Of a stretch of 64,000 bases of DNA, positions 26,278 through 34,910 are shown in pieces (position 1 is the first letter of the stretch; every line of letters begins with the position of its first letter). The notes under the pieces were generated by a model. The model had not been told where the DNA came from. It made no database searches and was given only the letters and a program-made list of their open reading frames with translations. The stretch spans positions 2,666,001 to 2,730,000 of the forward strand of contig NZ_CP013909.1 of assembly GCF_001507645.1 (NCBI RefSeq), in the 5' to 3' direction. Both the position numbers and the translations under genes were made by a program. The stretch is from Hymenobacter sedentarius (GTDB taxonomy: Bacteria > Bacteroidota > Bacteroidia > Cytophagales > Hymenobacteraceae).

Positions 26278-27669
26278 GTGAGAGCCACGGCGCTACTGTT
26301 GCTGCTCCTGCTGGCCTGGCCCCGGCTGGGCGCAACCCAATTTCTGAGCAGCCCCCTGCGCCGAGTGCTGCGCCACGACACCGCGGGGCTGGCCCGCGTG
26401 CTGGCCCACCCCGAGGCCTACCGGCTTCAGCTGCTGTACACCCGCATTCGGCGCGATGCGGCGGGCCGGCCGCATTTCCGCAGCTTTAGCTACCGGCTGC
26501 GGCCCCGCGAGTATTTCTACCCGGCCAGCGCCATCAAGCTGGCCGCCGCTGCGCTGGCCCTGGAAAAGATGCGCGCGCTGGCTGCCCAGGTATCCGGCCT
26601 CACGGCCGAATCGGTGATGCTCACTGACTCGGCCTACCCGGGCCAGACGCGGGTGCGGCGCGATACTTCCTCGGCTACCGGCCGGCCCAGCGTGGCCAAT
26701 TACGTGCGCAAGGCTTTGTTGGTGAGCGATAATGATGCCTTCAATCGGCTCTATGAATTTGTGGGCCCTGCTGAGCTGAATGCGGGCCTGGCCCGGCTGG
26801 ACCTGCACCACAGCCGGCTGCTGCACCGCCTCTCGGTGGGCGACCAGGAGCCCGCCAGCCGCCACACCAACCCCGTGGCTTTCTACGCCGACACCGCGGC
26901 CACGCAGCTGCTTTACCAGCAGCCGGCCGCGTTCTACGCCGGTCCGTGGCCCCGGGCCAGGCTGCACGGCGAACAAATTGGGCTGGCCTATATGAAAGGC
27001 GACCAGCTAGTGCCGGGCCCGCTGGACTTCCGCCAGAAGAATGCGTTTTCCCTGCCCGACCTGCAGCGCCTGCTCCGGGCGGTGCTGTTTCCGGAAGCGG
27101 TGCCGCCCGCGCAGCGCCTCCGCCTCGCCCCCGACGACTACGCGCTGCTGCGCCAGGCCATGTCGCAGCTGCCCCGCGAAAGCCAGCACCCACGCTATGA
27201 CGTGGCCCATTACCCGGATACCTACGCCAAGTTTTTGCTGGGCGGAGGCGGCATTGCTCCGTTGCCGCCGGGCGTGCGCGTGTTCAATAAAATTGGGCAG
27301 GCCTACGGCTTCCTCATCGACAATGCCTATATGGTGGACGCCGACAAAGGGGTGGAATTTCTGCTCAGCGCCGTGATTTATGTGAACGCCGACGGCGTGC
27401 TCAACGACGACAAGTACGAGTACAATACCATCGGCTTCCCCTTTCTGCGCGACTTGGGCCTGCGCATTTACGAAGCAGAATGTCGGGCACATCGGAACCT
27501 CACCCCCTTCTCCCGCGGAGAGGGGAGCCGAACGTTAATTCAACAGAAAGCCCCGGCTCAATTGAGCCGGGGCTTTCTGTTGTTGGAAATTGAGCCAAAC
27601 CTTGTGCCGTGGTTCCCTTCTCCGCGGGAGATGGGGGTGAGGTTCCACAGGCTGAGCCACACAGCATGA
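26278..27669 (+). CDS. Class A beta-lactamase-fold serine hydrolase with repeat-derived C-terminus
   Basis: 463 residues from GTG 26278, chosen because it gives a compact signal peptide (RATALLLLLLLAWPRLGATQ) and follows the promoter-like boxes; in-frame ATGs at 26212 and 26230 are alternatives. Active-site motifs: SxxK as S83-A-I-K86 (YPASAIKLAAA), SDN at 149-151 (LLVSDNDAFN) and a KTG-like KIG in VFNKIGQAYGF. The usual Glu166 region is not obvious, so it may be a D,D-peptidase or esterase relative and not a true lactamase. The last ~58 residues (from about 406, NLTPFSRGEGSR onward) are translated from the palindromic element at 27472-27708, which replaced the original stop. Confidence 0.8.
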   Translation: MRATALLLLLLLAWPRLGATQFLSSPLRRVLRHDTAGLARVLAHPEAYRLQLLYTRIRRDAAGRPHFRSFSYRLRPREYFYPASAIKLAAAALALEKMRALAAQVSGLTAESVMLTDSAYPGQTRVRRDTSSATGRPSVANYVRKALLVSDNDAFNRLYEFVGPAELNAGLARLDLHHSRLLHRLSVGDQEPASRHTNPVAFYADTAATQLLYQQPAAFYAGPWPRARLHGEQIGLAYMKGDQLVPGPLDFRQKNAFSLPDLQRLLRAVLFPEAVPPAQRLRLAPDDYALLRQAMSQLPRESQHPRYDVAHYPDTYAKFLLGGGGIAPLPPGVRVFNKIGQAYGFLIDNAYMVDADKGVEFLLSAVIYVNADGVLNDDKYEYNTIGFPFLRDLGLRIYEAECRAHRNLTPFSRGEGSRTLIQQKAPAQLSRGFLLLEIEPNLVPWFPSPREMGVRFHRLSHTA

Positions 27670-27708
27670 CTGTAGGCTCTATTGTCGATGTGCGCGGCAT
27701 TCGGCTTC
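27472..27708. repeat. Large nested palindromic element, CCTCACCCCC type, copy 1
   Basis: Three nested arms. Outer: GAAGCAGAATGTCGGGCACA (27472-) with GATGTGCGCGGCATTCGGCTTC (27686-27708). Middle: GGAACCTCACCCCCTTCTCC (27494-27529) with its near-complement at 27611-27646. Core: a perfect 40-bp palindrome at 27542-27581 centred on CGGCTCAATTGAGCCG. The related copy 2 is at 55272-55467. The left half lies inside a coding region. Confidence 0.88.
27542..27581. terminator. Perfect palindrome core, terminator-like
   Basis: AACAGAAAGCCCCGGCTCAA joined to its exact complement TTGAGCCGGGGCTTTCTGTT. Very stable stem, but T-runs are short (TTT). It lies 88 bases before the stop of the serine hydrolase, so if it terminates transcription it would truncate that mRNA. 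Confidence 0.55.
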
Positions 27709-27727
27709 GCCCTGACTGGAAATCCAC

Positions 27728-30187
27728 TTACTCAACCACCAGGCGCCGCGACTGGCCATTGGCCCGCACCACGTAGATGCCTTGCGCGAGGCTGCTGGGT
27801 AGCTCCAATTGCAGGGAGCCGCTGGTGGGCTGGGTCTTTTGGAGCAGCAAGCGACCCGTGAGGTCAAGCAGCTGGACGACCTGGCCAGGCGCCAAGCCGG
27901 CTACGGACACGGCCGCCCGGGCCGGGTTGGGCCACACCTGAAACTGTGCGGCCAAGCCTGCGGGTACGGCCACCGAGCGCACCGGCGAGAAGGTTTCGGT
28001 GCCGTCCACGTCGATTTGGCGGAGGCGGTAGTACACGGTGGGGCTACCGTATTGGGCCAGGGTTCCGTCCTCGAACTGGTACTGGCTGGGGCTTGAGCTG
28101 TTGCCGCGGCCTGCTACCCAGCCCAGGCGCCGGAAAACGGTGCCATCGGCCGAAGCCTCCACGGCAAAGCCGGAGTTGTTCTTTTCCGAAGCCGTGGTCC
28201 AGGCCAGGTGCGCGGAGGTGGCGCGCGCTTCGGCGCTGAAGGCCGTCAGCTCCACGGGCAGCGAGCCGGAAAGGGTGATGTTGCCGCTGTTGATGGCGAA
28301 AAATACGTTGTTCAGGGCCTGGATTTTGATGCGGCCCTGGGTGGTGGCCGTCTTGGGGAAGGTTACTTGGGCCGTGCCGTTGTTGGGGGTGCTGCTCAGG
28401 AGCACTGTGGGGAAGGTTTGGCCGCCGTCGCTCGAAAACAGGATTTGCACATTGGCGCAATTCACCGGGGCCAGGTCGGTGCCCAGCACGTCCCAGCGCA
28501 CGGTGTAGGTGCTGCTGCCGGCCGCCGAAATGGCCGCGCTGGGTGCCGTCACGCGGAAGGGCCCCGCGGCCGCTACGGTCAGGCTCACGTCGGCGGTGGC
28601 CACGCCGCTGCCGCCGCTGCGGTTGTCGCGGGCTGTGAGGCGGAAATTGAGCGGGCGGGCCACCAGGGGCAGGATTTCACCTGTTGAAGCGGTATTATTC
28701 AGAATGGTTGATAGGGAAGGGAAAGTGCGCACCGGGCTGGCCTGGGGCGCAAAGCTGCGGAACAAGGGCGGGGCCGTGGCATCGGTGGCCGCGCCGGCCA
28801 GGCCGCTGGCGTTGCCCAGGTCCAGCTCTTCCCAGGAGTAGGTGAGGGCGTCGCCGTCGGCATCGGTGCCGGAGCCGGCTAGGCTGAAGGGTGTGCCCAT
28901 GGGGATGGCGTAGCCGCTGGGCGGCACCGTCAGGGTGGGCGGGTGGTTGCCGTTGGCCGTGAGCGTGCCGCAGCTCAACTTGCTCATAATGGCGCTGATG
29001 CTGCCGGCGTGGAAGTAGGGGACGGCGCTGCCCACGTTATCGGGGTTGCAGCGGCCGTCGTACGACATAATGGTGTTGCCAGCACCCGGCTCGAAGGCCA
29101 GGCTGGCGCTGCGGCTGCCGCCCGCGCAGTTGCCCTGGTCGCCATTAAAGGTGTGGGCCGAGCCCAGTTGGTGCCCGATTTCGTGGGTGAGCACCGTGGC
29201 CATCAGCGAGGCCGACGAGCCCGTGGAAGCGCCGCCCGCCGCCAGCGTGGTCGAGCACACCACCCCCACGTACGCCACGCCCGAGTAGCCGCCGCTCATG
29301 TAGCCCAGCACGTGGCCCAGGTCGTAGTTCGACACCCCGATGGCCGCGTTTACCACGGCTTCGTTGGCGTTCATCAGGGCCGACGGGCTGCTGTTGTCGA
29401 AGGGGTCGGTGGCGGGGTCGAGGTACACGAGCAGGTCGGTGTTGGCCACCAGCTGCAGCCGCAGGGCCAGGTCGCGCTCGTACACGGCGTTGAGCTGGCT
29501 TACCAGCGTTACCATGCTCGCCACGGTGCCGGCCACGGTGCCGCCGCCCAACTGTCGGGTGTATTCGCCGGTGGCGGCCAGGGCCAGGCGCATGGTGCGC
29601 AGCTGCGAACCGTAGGGCGCGGTAGTAGTTGGCGCCGTGGTTCGCTGCAGGGGTGGTTGGGCCATTGGGTTGGGCAGGGCCTGGCAGTCAAATTTTATGG
29701 GGGCATCCTGGCGGCTTTCGTAGCGATTGGCGGCAGCCGGGTCGGCCAGGATGCTGTGCACGCCGGCGGGGCCTATTACCTGGGCGTGCAGGCCGGCGGG
29801 GCCGGTTTCGAGCCGTACCGTGGTGGTGGGGTCGTCCTGAGCGTGGCCGGCGTAGGTTTGAATCTGGGGAAAGCGGGCGGCCAGCGCCGGCGCCATTACC
29901 GGTACCTGGGTCAGGGCGAAGCGGTGGAGGGTGCCGTCGGGGTAGGGCAGCTCCAGGGTCACGGCTTCGGTGGGCCGGGTTTCGGGCGGGGCGGCGGCCA
30001 GGCGGGTGGCCATTTGGGCCGCATCGAGGGTAAACCAGCTGGCCGGCTCCGGCGAGGCCGTGGCGGCGCGGGCCGCGGGAGTGGCGGGCCGCCACAGCGA
30101 TAGGGGTTTTTGGGCGTGGGCTTGCCCTGCAACGAGGAGGAGTAAGCTAAGAAATAGGGGTAAGGTTAGTCGGTAATGTCTGCTCAT
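27728..30187 (-). CDS. Secreted reprolysin-like zinc metalloprotease with T9SS sorting domain
   Basis: 819 residues from ATG 30187 (MSRHYRLTLPLFLSLLLLVAGQAHAQ, a signal peptide). A propeptide-like region (about 30-190) precedes a metzincin catalytic domain with the extended zinc motif HEIGHQLGSAH and a Met-turn MSYDG. Cys-containing phrases (VCSTTLA, NCAGGS, RCNPDN) surround it. After it come two fibronectin/cadherin-like beta-sandwich regions (PPTLTVPPSGYAIPMGTPFS; GPFRVTAPSAAISAAGSSTY). The end is a type A T9SS domain (FQVWPNPARAAVSVAGL, VQLLDLTGRLLLQK, LAQGIYVVRANG). It should be a secreted protease; targets are unknown. Confidence 0.92.
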   Translation of the reverse strand: MSRHYRLTLPLFLSLLLLVAGQAHAQKPLSLWRPATPAARAATASPEPASWFTLDAAQMATRLAAAPPETRPTEAVTLELPYPDGTLHRFALTQVPVMAPALAARFPQIQTYAGHAQDDPTTTVRLETGPAGLHAQVIGPAGVHSILADPAAANRYESRQDAPIKFDCQALPNPMAQPPLQRTTAPTTTAPYGSQLRTMRLALAATGEYTRQLGGGTVAGTVASMVTLVSQLNAVYERDLALRLQLVANTDLLVYLDPATDPFDNSSPSALMNANEAVVNAAIGVSNYDLGHVLGYMSGGYSGVAYVGVVCSTTLAAGGASTGSSASLMATVLTHEIGHQLGSAHTFNGDQGNCAGGSRSASLAFEPGAGNTIMSYDGRCNPDNVGSAVPYFHAGSISAIMSKLSCGTLTANGNHPPTLTVPPSGYAIPMGTPFSLAGSGTDADGDALTYSWEELDLGNASGLAGAATDATAPPLFRSFAPQASPVRTFPSLSTILNNTASTGEILPLVARPLNFRLTARDNRSGGSGVATADVSLTVAAAGPFRVTAPSAAISAAGSSTYTVRWDVLGTDLAPVNCANVQILFSSDGGQTFPTVLLSSTPNNGTAQVTFPKTATTQGRIKIQALNNVFFAINSGNITLSGSLPVELTAFSAEARATSAHLAWTTASEKNNSGFAVEASADGTVFRRLGWVAGRGNSSSPSQYQFEDGTLAQYGSPTVYYRLRQIDVDGTETFSPVRSVAVPAGLAAQFQVWPNPARAAVSVAGLAPGQVVQLLDLTGRLLLQKTQPTSGSLQLELPSSLAQGIYVVRANGQSRRLVVE

Positions 30188-30841
30188 ATAAAAAGGGTAA
30201 GCCAACTGGTTCGAGCTTGCGGAAAAAGGAAAAAGCCCGGCCACAGCCGAACGGAAGTACAATTTCTACTTGCTAAAAAGCGGGGCCCGAATTCCCGCTT
30301 TTAGCGTGATTAATTAGAAAGTTAGGCACAAAAGCCCAAGGGATTATCCATGTAAATGCTATATATTTTTAGCCAAGTGCAAGTGTATCAGCTAATAAAT
30401 GAAACCTATTATTGGAAAGGTGAAATCACACTTGCCAGCCCATTCTTAACACTGCCGGCCCGAAAAAGCTGTTTTTCAAGCGCATTCGCATTTCGCGCGG
30501 CCAAATTGGTTCTTGGGGCAGGCGCGATTACTTCATCTTGCAGGTACCCAATAAATTGGCCATAAAAGATTTTGTCATTTAGCTCAATCTGCAGAGCTTG
30601 GCCTTTAACGCTTGGAGAAGCTCGGCGCTAGAGGCATTCGGTGAAACTCAGCGCCGGGCTGAGACAAGCTCCACCATTTGGCTTCGCTAAATGCCATTGC
30701 CGTAGCACCCGGAGTGCCGCTTAGAAGCGGGTGCTTATGACCTACGCCAGAAGGAAATCGAAGGGCGCAGTCCTCATGCGCTGCTACCCGCTTTGGCAAT
30801 GGTTGGCGTACAGTATGCCGCCGCAGCTTGCGCCCGCGCCG
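30188..30841. other. Gene-free stretch, 654 bases
   Basis: No convincing gene. Near 30272-30305 is a stem (GCTAAAAAGCGGG ... CCCGCTTTTAGC, one bulge). The AT-rich part 30300-30440 may contain promoters for the metalloprotease. Bases 30600-30840 are GC-rich without codon bias; reading frames there are short and overlap in all directions. No tRNA or known ncRNA was seen. Confidence 0.5.
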
Positions 30842-31258
30842 CTACAAAAACCGCGCTTTCAGCGCCGGGGTGGGCAACATGCAGCTCTCCTCACGGCCAA
30901 ACCAGCGGTAGCGGTGCCGCGCCACCAAGCGGTAGAGCGCATCGCGCCAGGCGCGGGGCAGCAACCAGCCCACTGCCGCCAACTGCCAGATGCCCCCCAG
31001 GCGGCGGGCAATGTGCAGCACCGCCGTGGAGTGGGAGTAGAGCCGGCCGCCGCTCAGCAGCAGCACCGATTCGGGCTCGGCCGCCAGGGCAGCAGGCGCC
31101 AGGCCATGGGCCGCCAGCAGGCGTTGGCCGGCGTCGCTCTGCAGGGCCGCAAAGCGGAACCGGCCTTCCGGGTCGTGCCGAATGATGAACTGCACAAAGC
31201 CGTTGCAGAGGTTGCACACGCCGTCGAACAGGATGGTATCGGGGGCTGCAGCGAGCAT
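30842..31258 (-). CDS. DCC-family thiol-disulfide oxidoreductase-like protein
   Basis: 138 residues with the defining N-terminal motif LFDGVCNLCNGFVQF (DxxCxxC, Cys15 and Cys18), a thioredoxin-like fold signature, followed by the typical phrases FRFAALQSDAGQRLL, LLLSGGRLYSHSTAVLHIAR and LPRAWRDALYRLVARHRYRW. It is cytoplasmic and the redox substrate is unknown. In many Bacteroidota this family is found beside HTTM membrane proteins; here an HTTM gene is divergent 287 bases away. Confidence 0.92.
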   Translation of the reverse strand: MLAAAPDTILFDGVCNLCNGFVQFIIRHDPEGRFRFAALQSDAGQRLLAAHGLAPAALAAEPESVLLLSGGRLYSHSTAVLHIARRLGGIWQLAAVGWLLPRAWRDALYRLVARHRYRWFGREESCMLPTPALKARFL

Positions 31259-31545
31259 GGAACGGGGCGTAAAAAGGCGTTGGTTGGCGTCGGGAATGGT
31301 AACGGGGAGGGCGCCGGTAGGTTTGGCTCCTGCAGGCCCATGGGTCTGCTTATTGCCGTGGTTACTGCCTGGCAGCCGTGTCGACTGGATTTATTTAGCC
31401 ATACTTGCCGGGTGGAGACGCCCTAAATTAAGTGTTTTCCCAACCAGTATGCATGCAACAATAGCCGTATAGCTACGGCAAATAATTTAACCGGCTTTCT
31501 TTTCACCTTACCACTTTGCGGCCGCTCCCGGCCCCGGATTCAGGA

Positions 31546-33102
31546 ATGCTTATGCCCAACCAGACAGTAGGTTTTTGGGGAGTGCTGCGGCGGCCGTTCG
31601 TGCTCGATTTGCGGGCGCTGGCCTTGTTGCGCATGGCCACGGCGGCGGTGGTGCTGCTCGACTTGGCCATTCGCAGCACCGACCTCGAAGCCCACTACGC
31701 CAACCTGGGCGTGCTGCCCATGGCCGCCCTGCTCGACCACGGCTGGACGCCCTACCAGTTTTCGCTGCACGCCGCCAGCGGCATGTGGCAGGCCGAGGCC
31801 GTGCTGTTTGCCGTGGCGGCGGGCCTGGCCCTGGCCCTGCTGCTGGGGTACCACACGCGGCTGGCCACGGTGGGCTCCTGGGTGCTGCTGGTGTCGCTGC
31901 AAAACCGCAACCCGCTCATTGGGCAGGGCGGCGACGACCTGCTGCGGATGCTGCTGTTCTGGGGCATTTTCCTGCCCTGGGGCCGCGTGTGGTCCTGGGA
32001 TGCGCGCGGCAAGCCCGCGCCGGCCCGCCTCGACTATTTCAGTGCAGCTACCGTGGCCTACATCGTGCAGCTGGCCCTGCTGTACTGGTGCACGGCGCTG
32101 CTCAAAAGCGGCCCCGAATGGACCCGCGACGGCACGGCGCTGTACTACGCCTTCAGCCTCGACCAGGTGCTCATGCCCGGCGGGCGGCTGCTGTACCCGT
32201 ACCCCGAGCTGCTGCGCGTGCTCACCTTCGCCACTTATTACACCGAGCTGCTGCTGCCGTTTGCGCTGTTTTTGCCAGTGGGCGTGGCCCGCTGGCGGCT
32301 ACTGGTGGTGGTAGTGCTGTTTGGGTTTCACCTGGTCATCAGCCTCACCTTGTTTGTGGGCATATTCTTCCTCGTGAACATGGCCTCGCTGCTGGGGCTG
32401 CTGCCGCCCGTGGCCTTGGACTGGCTCACGCGGCGGCTGGCCCCGCACCTAGCGCGGGCCCGTGGCTGGCGCCCGCGCCTGCCGGCCTGGCAGCTGCCCT
32501 GGCGGCTGCGTCTCGAGCGCACCACCGCGCCCACGCCGGGCAGCCAGCGCCTGCTGCGGGCCGTGCGCGAAACCTTCGTGGCCGTGGTGCTGGCGTACGT
32601 GTGCTGGTGGAACCTCGACGACGTGGCCGTGATTCGCCCCACCGGGGGGCTCATGCCGGAGCCCATGCGCTGGTTTGGCTACCTGTTTCGCATCGACCAG
32701 CACTGGGGCATGTTTGCGCCCACGGTCTTCAAAGACGACGGCTGGTACATCCTGGAAGGCACCACCGCCGATGGCCGCAAGCTCGATTTGAACCGCCACG
32801 GCGCGCCCGTGCGCTACGCCAAGCCCGCCTCGGTGGTGGCGCTGTTCAAAAACGACCGCTGGCGCAAGTATTCAGAGAACTACCTCTTCGTAAGCAATGC
32901 CTGGATGCGGCCCTACTACTGCAACTACCTGCTGCGCATCTGGCACCAGAACCCGGCCCATGCGCCCCTGCGACACCTTACGGTGGTGTACATGAAAGAG
33001 GTGTCGCTGCCCGACTACCAGCTGTCAGCCCCCACCCGCGAAGTGCTGTGCGACTGCGGGTTGCCGGCGCAAGCGCCGGCCGTAGCTAGGAAATCAGAAT
33101 AG
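31546..33102 (+). CDS. HTTM-domain membrane protein (vitamin-K gamma-carboxylase-like)
   Basis: 518 residues from ATG 31546; ATG 31552 is equally possible, and a TTG at 31516 is not favoured. Several hydrophobic helices fall in the first ~300 residues, with HTTM phrases ALALLRMATAAVVLLDLAIR, DLEAHYANLGVLP, LLLGYHTRLATVGSWVLL, LQNRNPLIGQGGDDLLRMLL and WDARGKPAP. The C-terminal ~190 residues form a soluble part (WFGYLFRIDQHWGMFAP, WYILEGTTADGRKLDLNRHG, KYSENYLFVSNAWMRPYYC). HTTM relates to vitamin-K-dependent gamma-glutamyl carboxylase, but the bacterial role is unproven. A CACTTTGC box near 31513 could be part of its promoter. Confidence 0.88.
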   Translation: MLMPNQTVGFWGVLRRPFVLDLRALALLRMATAAVVLLDLAIRSTDLEAHYANLGVLPMAALLDHGWTPYQFSLHAASGMWQAEAVLFAVAAGLALALLLGYHTRLATVGSWVLLVSLQNRNPLIGQGGDDLLRMLLFWGIFLPWGRVWSWDARGKPAPARLDYFSAATVAYIVQLALLYWCTALLKSGPEWTRDGTALYYAFSLDQVLMPGGRLLYPYPELLRVLTFATYYTELLLPFALFLPVGVARWRLLVVVVLFGFHLVISLTLFVGIFFLVNMASLLGLLPPVALDWLTRRLAPHLARARGWRPRLPAWQLPWRLRLERTTAPTPGSQRLLRAVRETFVAVVLAYVCWWNLDDVAVIRPTGGLMPEPMRWFGYLFRIDQHWGMFAPTVFKDDGWYILEGTTADGRKLDLNRHGAPVRYAKPASVVALFKNDRWRKYSENYLFVSNAWMRPYYCNYLLRIWHQNPAHAPLRHLTVVYMKEVSLPDYQLSAPTREVLCDCGLPAQAPAVARKSE

Positions 33103-33234
33103 AAAAGAAGGGCTTTCTGATAATTAAAATTAAGTAATAGCCGAAGGAAAATACGGGTAAATCGCGCTGCTAATGCCCGTATAGCTTATAGGCCACTGGC
33201 CGCAGAATCTTCTTTTCCACTTTACCATTGCCTT

Positions 33235-33540
33235 ATGAAACGTAAATGGCTTTTTGGGCTGACCGGTGCCATCATGTGCTCGGCGCTCACCTTATTCAGC
33301 GCCTGTACTGCTTCCGAAAACGCGGGGTCTACCAGCGGTTCCACTTCGGGTAGCACCAGCGGCACAACCACGGGTACTACCAGCGGCAGCACTTCGGGCA
33401 GCACGTCCGGCACCACCACTACGGGTACTACCACTACCGGTACCACGTCGGGTACCACGTCGGGTACCACGTCGGGCACTACTACCGGTACTACCACGAG
33501 CGGTACCACTTCGGGCACCACCACGGGCACTACTACCTGA
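33235..33540 (+). CDS. Small lipoprotein made of Thr-Ser-Gly repeats
   Basis: 101 residues. A lipoprotein signal (MKRKWLFGLTGAIMCSALTL, lipobox FSAC, Cys about 23) is followed by CTASENAG and then about 70 residues composed only of Thr, Ser and Gly (TSGSTSG, TTTGTTSG, TTTTGTTTTG). The DNA is correspondingly repetitive, with 12-base units such as GGTACCACGTCG repeated at about 33446-33480. Likely a flexible, heavily hydroxylated surface chain, possibly glycosylated. The same stretch also has a Val/Pro frame on the other strand, which is an artefact of the repeat. A good terminator follows. Confidence 0.72.
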   Translation: MKRKWLFGLTGAIMCSALTLFSACTASENAGSTSGSTSGSTSGTTTGTTSGSTSGSTSGTTTTGTTTTGTTSGTTSGTTSGTTTGTTTSGTTSGTTTGTTT

Positions 33541-33562
33541 GCCATCGCCGAACTATAATGTT

Positions 33563-33608
33563 CAAGCAAAAGAGCCATATCCTTGCCCGGAGATGGCTCT
33601 TTTGCTTG
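33563..33608. terminator. Bidirectional terminator
   Basis: Perfect 16-bp arms: CAAGCAAAAGAGCCAT and ATGGCTCTTTTGCTTG, 14-base loop. Placed between the plus-strand lipoprotein and the minus-strand lipase; the arms contain A4 and T4 tracts. Confidence 0.85.
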
Positions 33609-33623
33609 GGCTGGTTTTCGGCT

Positions 33624-34841
33624 TTAAACCCACTGCTTTAAGTACTGGAAAACACCCGGGTGGGTGAGCAGGCCCCCGTGGTGCTGCTGGCTGAATACGG
33701 TCGTGCGCACGCTGGCGCCGGCCAGCAGCGCCGCCTCATCGCCGAAGGTGGCATGGCCGCGGGCACTGTCCTGCCCCACCAGCCCATCGCCAAAATATTC
33801 GCGCAGCGCCGAGGGCCGCGTCGAGCGCAGCCACGCCCCCATCAGAATATGATACTGCACGCCCGGCAGCGGCGGCACCGGCGTGCGGGGCGGCGTGAGG
33901 TCGTCGGCGTGGGCGTCCTGCCAGTCCTCGTCCACCAAGATGGAGAAGCGCAGGTCCTTGATGCCGTTGCTGCGCTTGTTGAGCGCCTTGCTCAGAAACC
34001 GGGTCGGAAACAAGTCGATGCGCTGCAGCAGCTGCGCCGTGAGGTGCGAATTTTGCTCCAGCCACGAGCCGTCGTTGGGCGTGCCAAGCAAGAAGATGGA
34101 CCGCAGGTGCGCGAGCCACGGCGCTTTTTTTAATGAGGAATGAGGAATGAGGAATGAAGAATTTCCGCTCGGGGAGGACTCCCGCTGGCTCAATTCCCCA
34201 TTCTCGCTCAGTGCTTCGTGCTGGCTCAATTTCTCACTTTCATCCGACTTCTGATTCTCCCCAAATTCTTCATTAAGCGAAGCCTGCGCAGCGTAATACC
34301 CCGCGCTGCGGATGATGAGGCCGCCCATGCTGTGGCCCACCAGCACCAGCTCGCCGATGGCATCGGGGTAGGTTTCGACCAGCTCGGTGAGCAGGCGGTT
34401 GAGTTCGCGGCCGTTTTCGGAAAGGTGCAGGCCGGAATTGAAACGGAGGTAGAGGGGGCGGATGTGGGCTTCCGCGGCCAGGCGGGGGCCGTAGCGCCGG
34501 GTGTCGGGCGCATCCTGAAAGCCGGCTTGCCAGATGAGCTCATCGCCCATGAGGCCGTGCAGAAAAATCACCGTTTTTTGGTGCGGTTGGGTTAGGCGCA
34601 GGTCCGGCACGGCCACGTCGCGTTCGGCCTGCCGGAAGCTCATTTTGATGGCGCGCGCGTCGTAGCGGGCCGCCAGCTGGTCGCCCAGCGCGCCATTGAG
34701 CACCGGCAGAAAAAAGTGCCGGTGGGCCTTGCCGGAGCGCACCAGGTAGCCCGCCCCGCGCACGGGCAGCAGCGCCGCCCGCCCCACGGCCCCCAGCGCG
34801 CGGCGGAAGCGGGAAGGCGGCTTGGGGTCCGAATCGGTCAT
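33624..34841 (-). CDS. Alpha/beta-hydrolase (lipase/esterase-like) with an in-frame element insertion
   Basis: 405 residues from ATG 34841 (MTDSDPKPPSRFRRALG). Features: oxyanion-hole phrase KTVIFLHGLMGDELIW, nucleophile elbow GHSMGG at about residue 167-172, LLGTPNDGSWLEQNS, and a C-terminal HHGGLLTHPGVFQYL with a probable catalytic His. No signal peptide. Residues about 190-238 (NEEFGENQKSDESEKLSQHE ... NSSFLIPHSSLK) are hydrophilic, Ser/Glu-rich and unlike the rest. They are encoded by a 147-bp palindromic-ended element (34130-34276) whose length keeps the frame. The loop lies after the nucleophile elbow, so activity may survive. Confidence 0.85.
   Translation of the reverse strand: MTDSDPKPPSRFRRALGAVGRAALLPVRGAGYLVRSGKAHRHFFLPVLNGALGDQLAARYDARAIKMSFRQAERDVAVPDLRLTQPHQKTVIFLHGLMGDELIWQAGFQDAPDTRRYGPRLAAEAHIRPLYLRFNSGLHLSENGRELNRLLTELVETYPDAIGELVLVGHSMGGLIIRSAGYYAAQASLNEEFGENQKSDESEKLSQHEALSENGELSQRESSPSGNSSFLIPHSSLKKAPWLAHLRSIFLLGTPNDGSWLEQNSHLTAQLLQRIDLFPTRFLSKALNKRSNGIKDLRFSILVDEDWQDAHADDLTPPRTPVPPLPGVQYHILMGAWLRSTRPSALREYFGDGLVGQDSARGHATFGDEAALLAGASVRTTVFSQQHHGGLLTHPGVFQYLKQWV
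34130..34276. repeat. 147-bp element inserted in frame in the lipase gene
   Basis: Terminal inverted repeats: TTAATGA...AGAATTT at the left (with GGAATGA repeated three times, 34137-34157) and AAATTCTTCATTAA at the right. Inside are two GCTGGCTCAATT units (about 34193 and 34229). 147 is a multiple of 3 and no stop occurs, so the host frame is kept. Confidence 0.75.
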
Positions 34842-34910
34842 GGGCAAAGGGGCCAAGCGACGGCTCAGCAGGGGATGGAACCCGAAAGTAGCGCCGCGCG
34901 AGACATTGCG

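Noticed and set aside
28943..30103. 386-codon plus-strand frame opposite the metalloprotease
   Set aside because: Low-complexity Gly/Ala/His/Val translation; the minus strand has an intact zinc motif and sorting domain.
30188..30841. Possible tRNA or ncRNA in the largest gene-free stretch
   Set aside because: No cloverleaf, no GGTTCGAATCC-like T arm and no CCA end; only one bulged hairpin.
33222..33578. Val/Pro repeat frame (VVVPEVVPL type) opposite the Thr/Ser/Gly lipoprotein
   Set aside because: Direct complement of the repeat DNA; the plus strand has a lipoprotein signal and a terminator.
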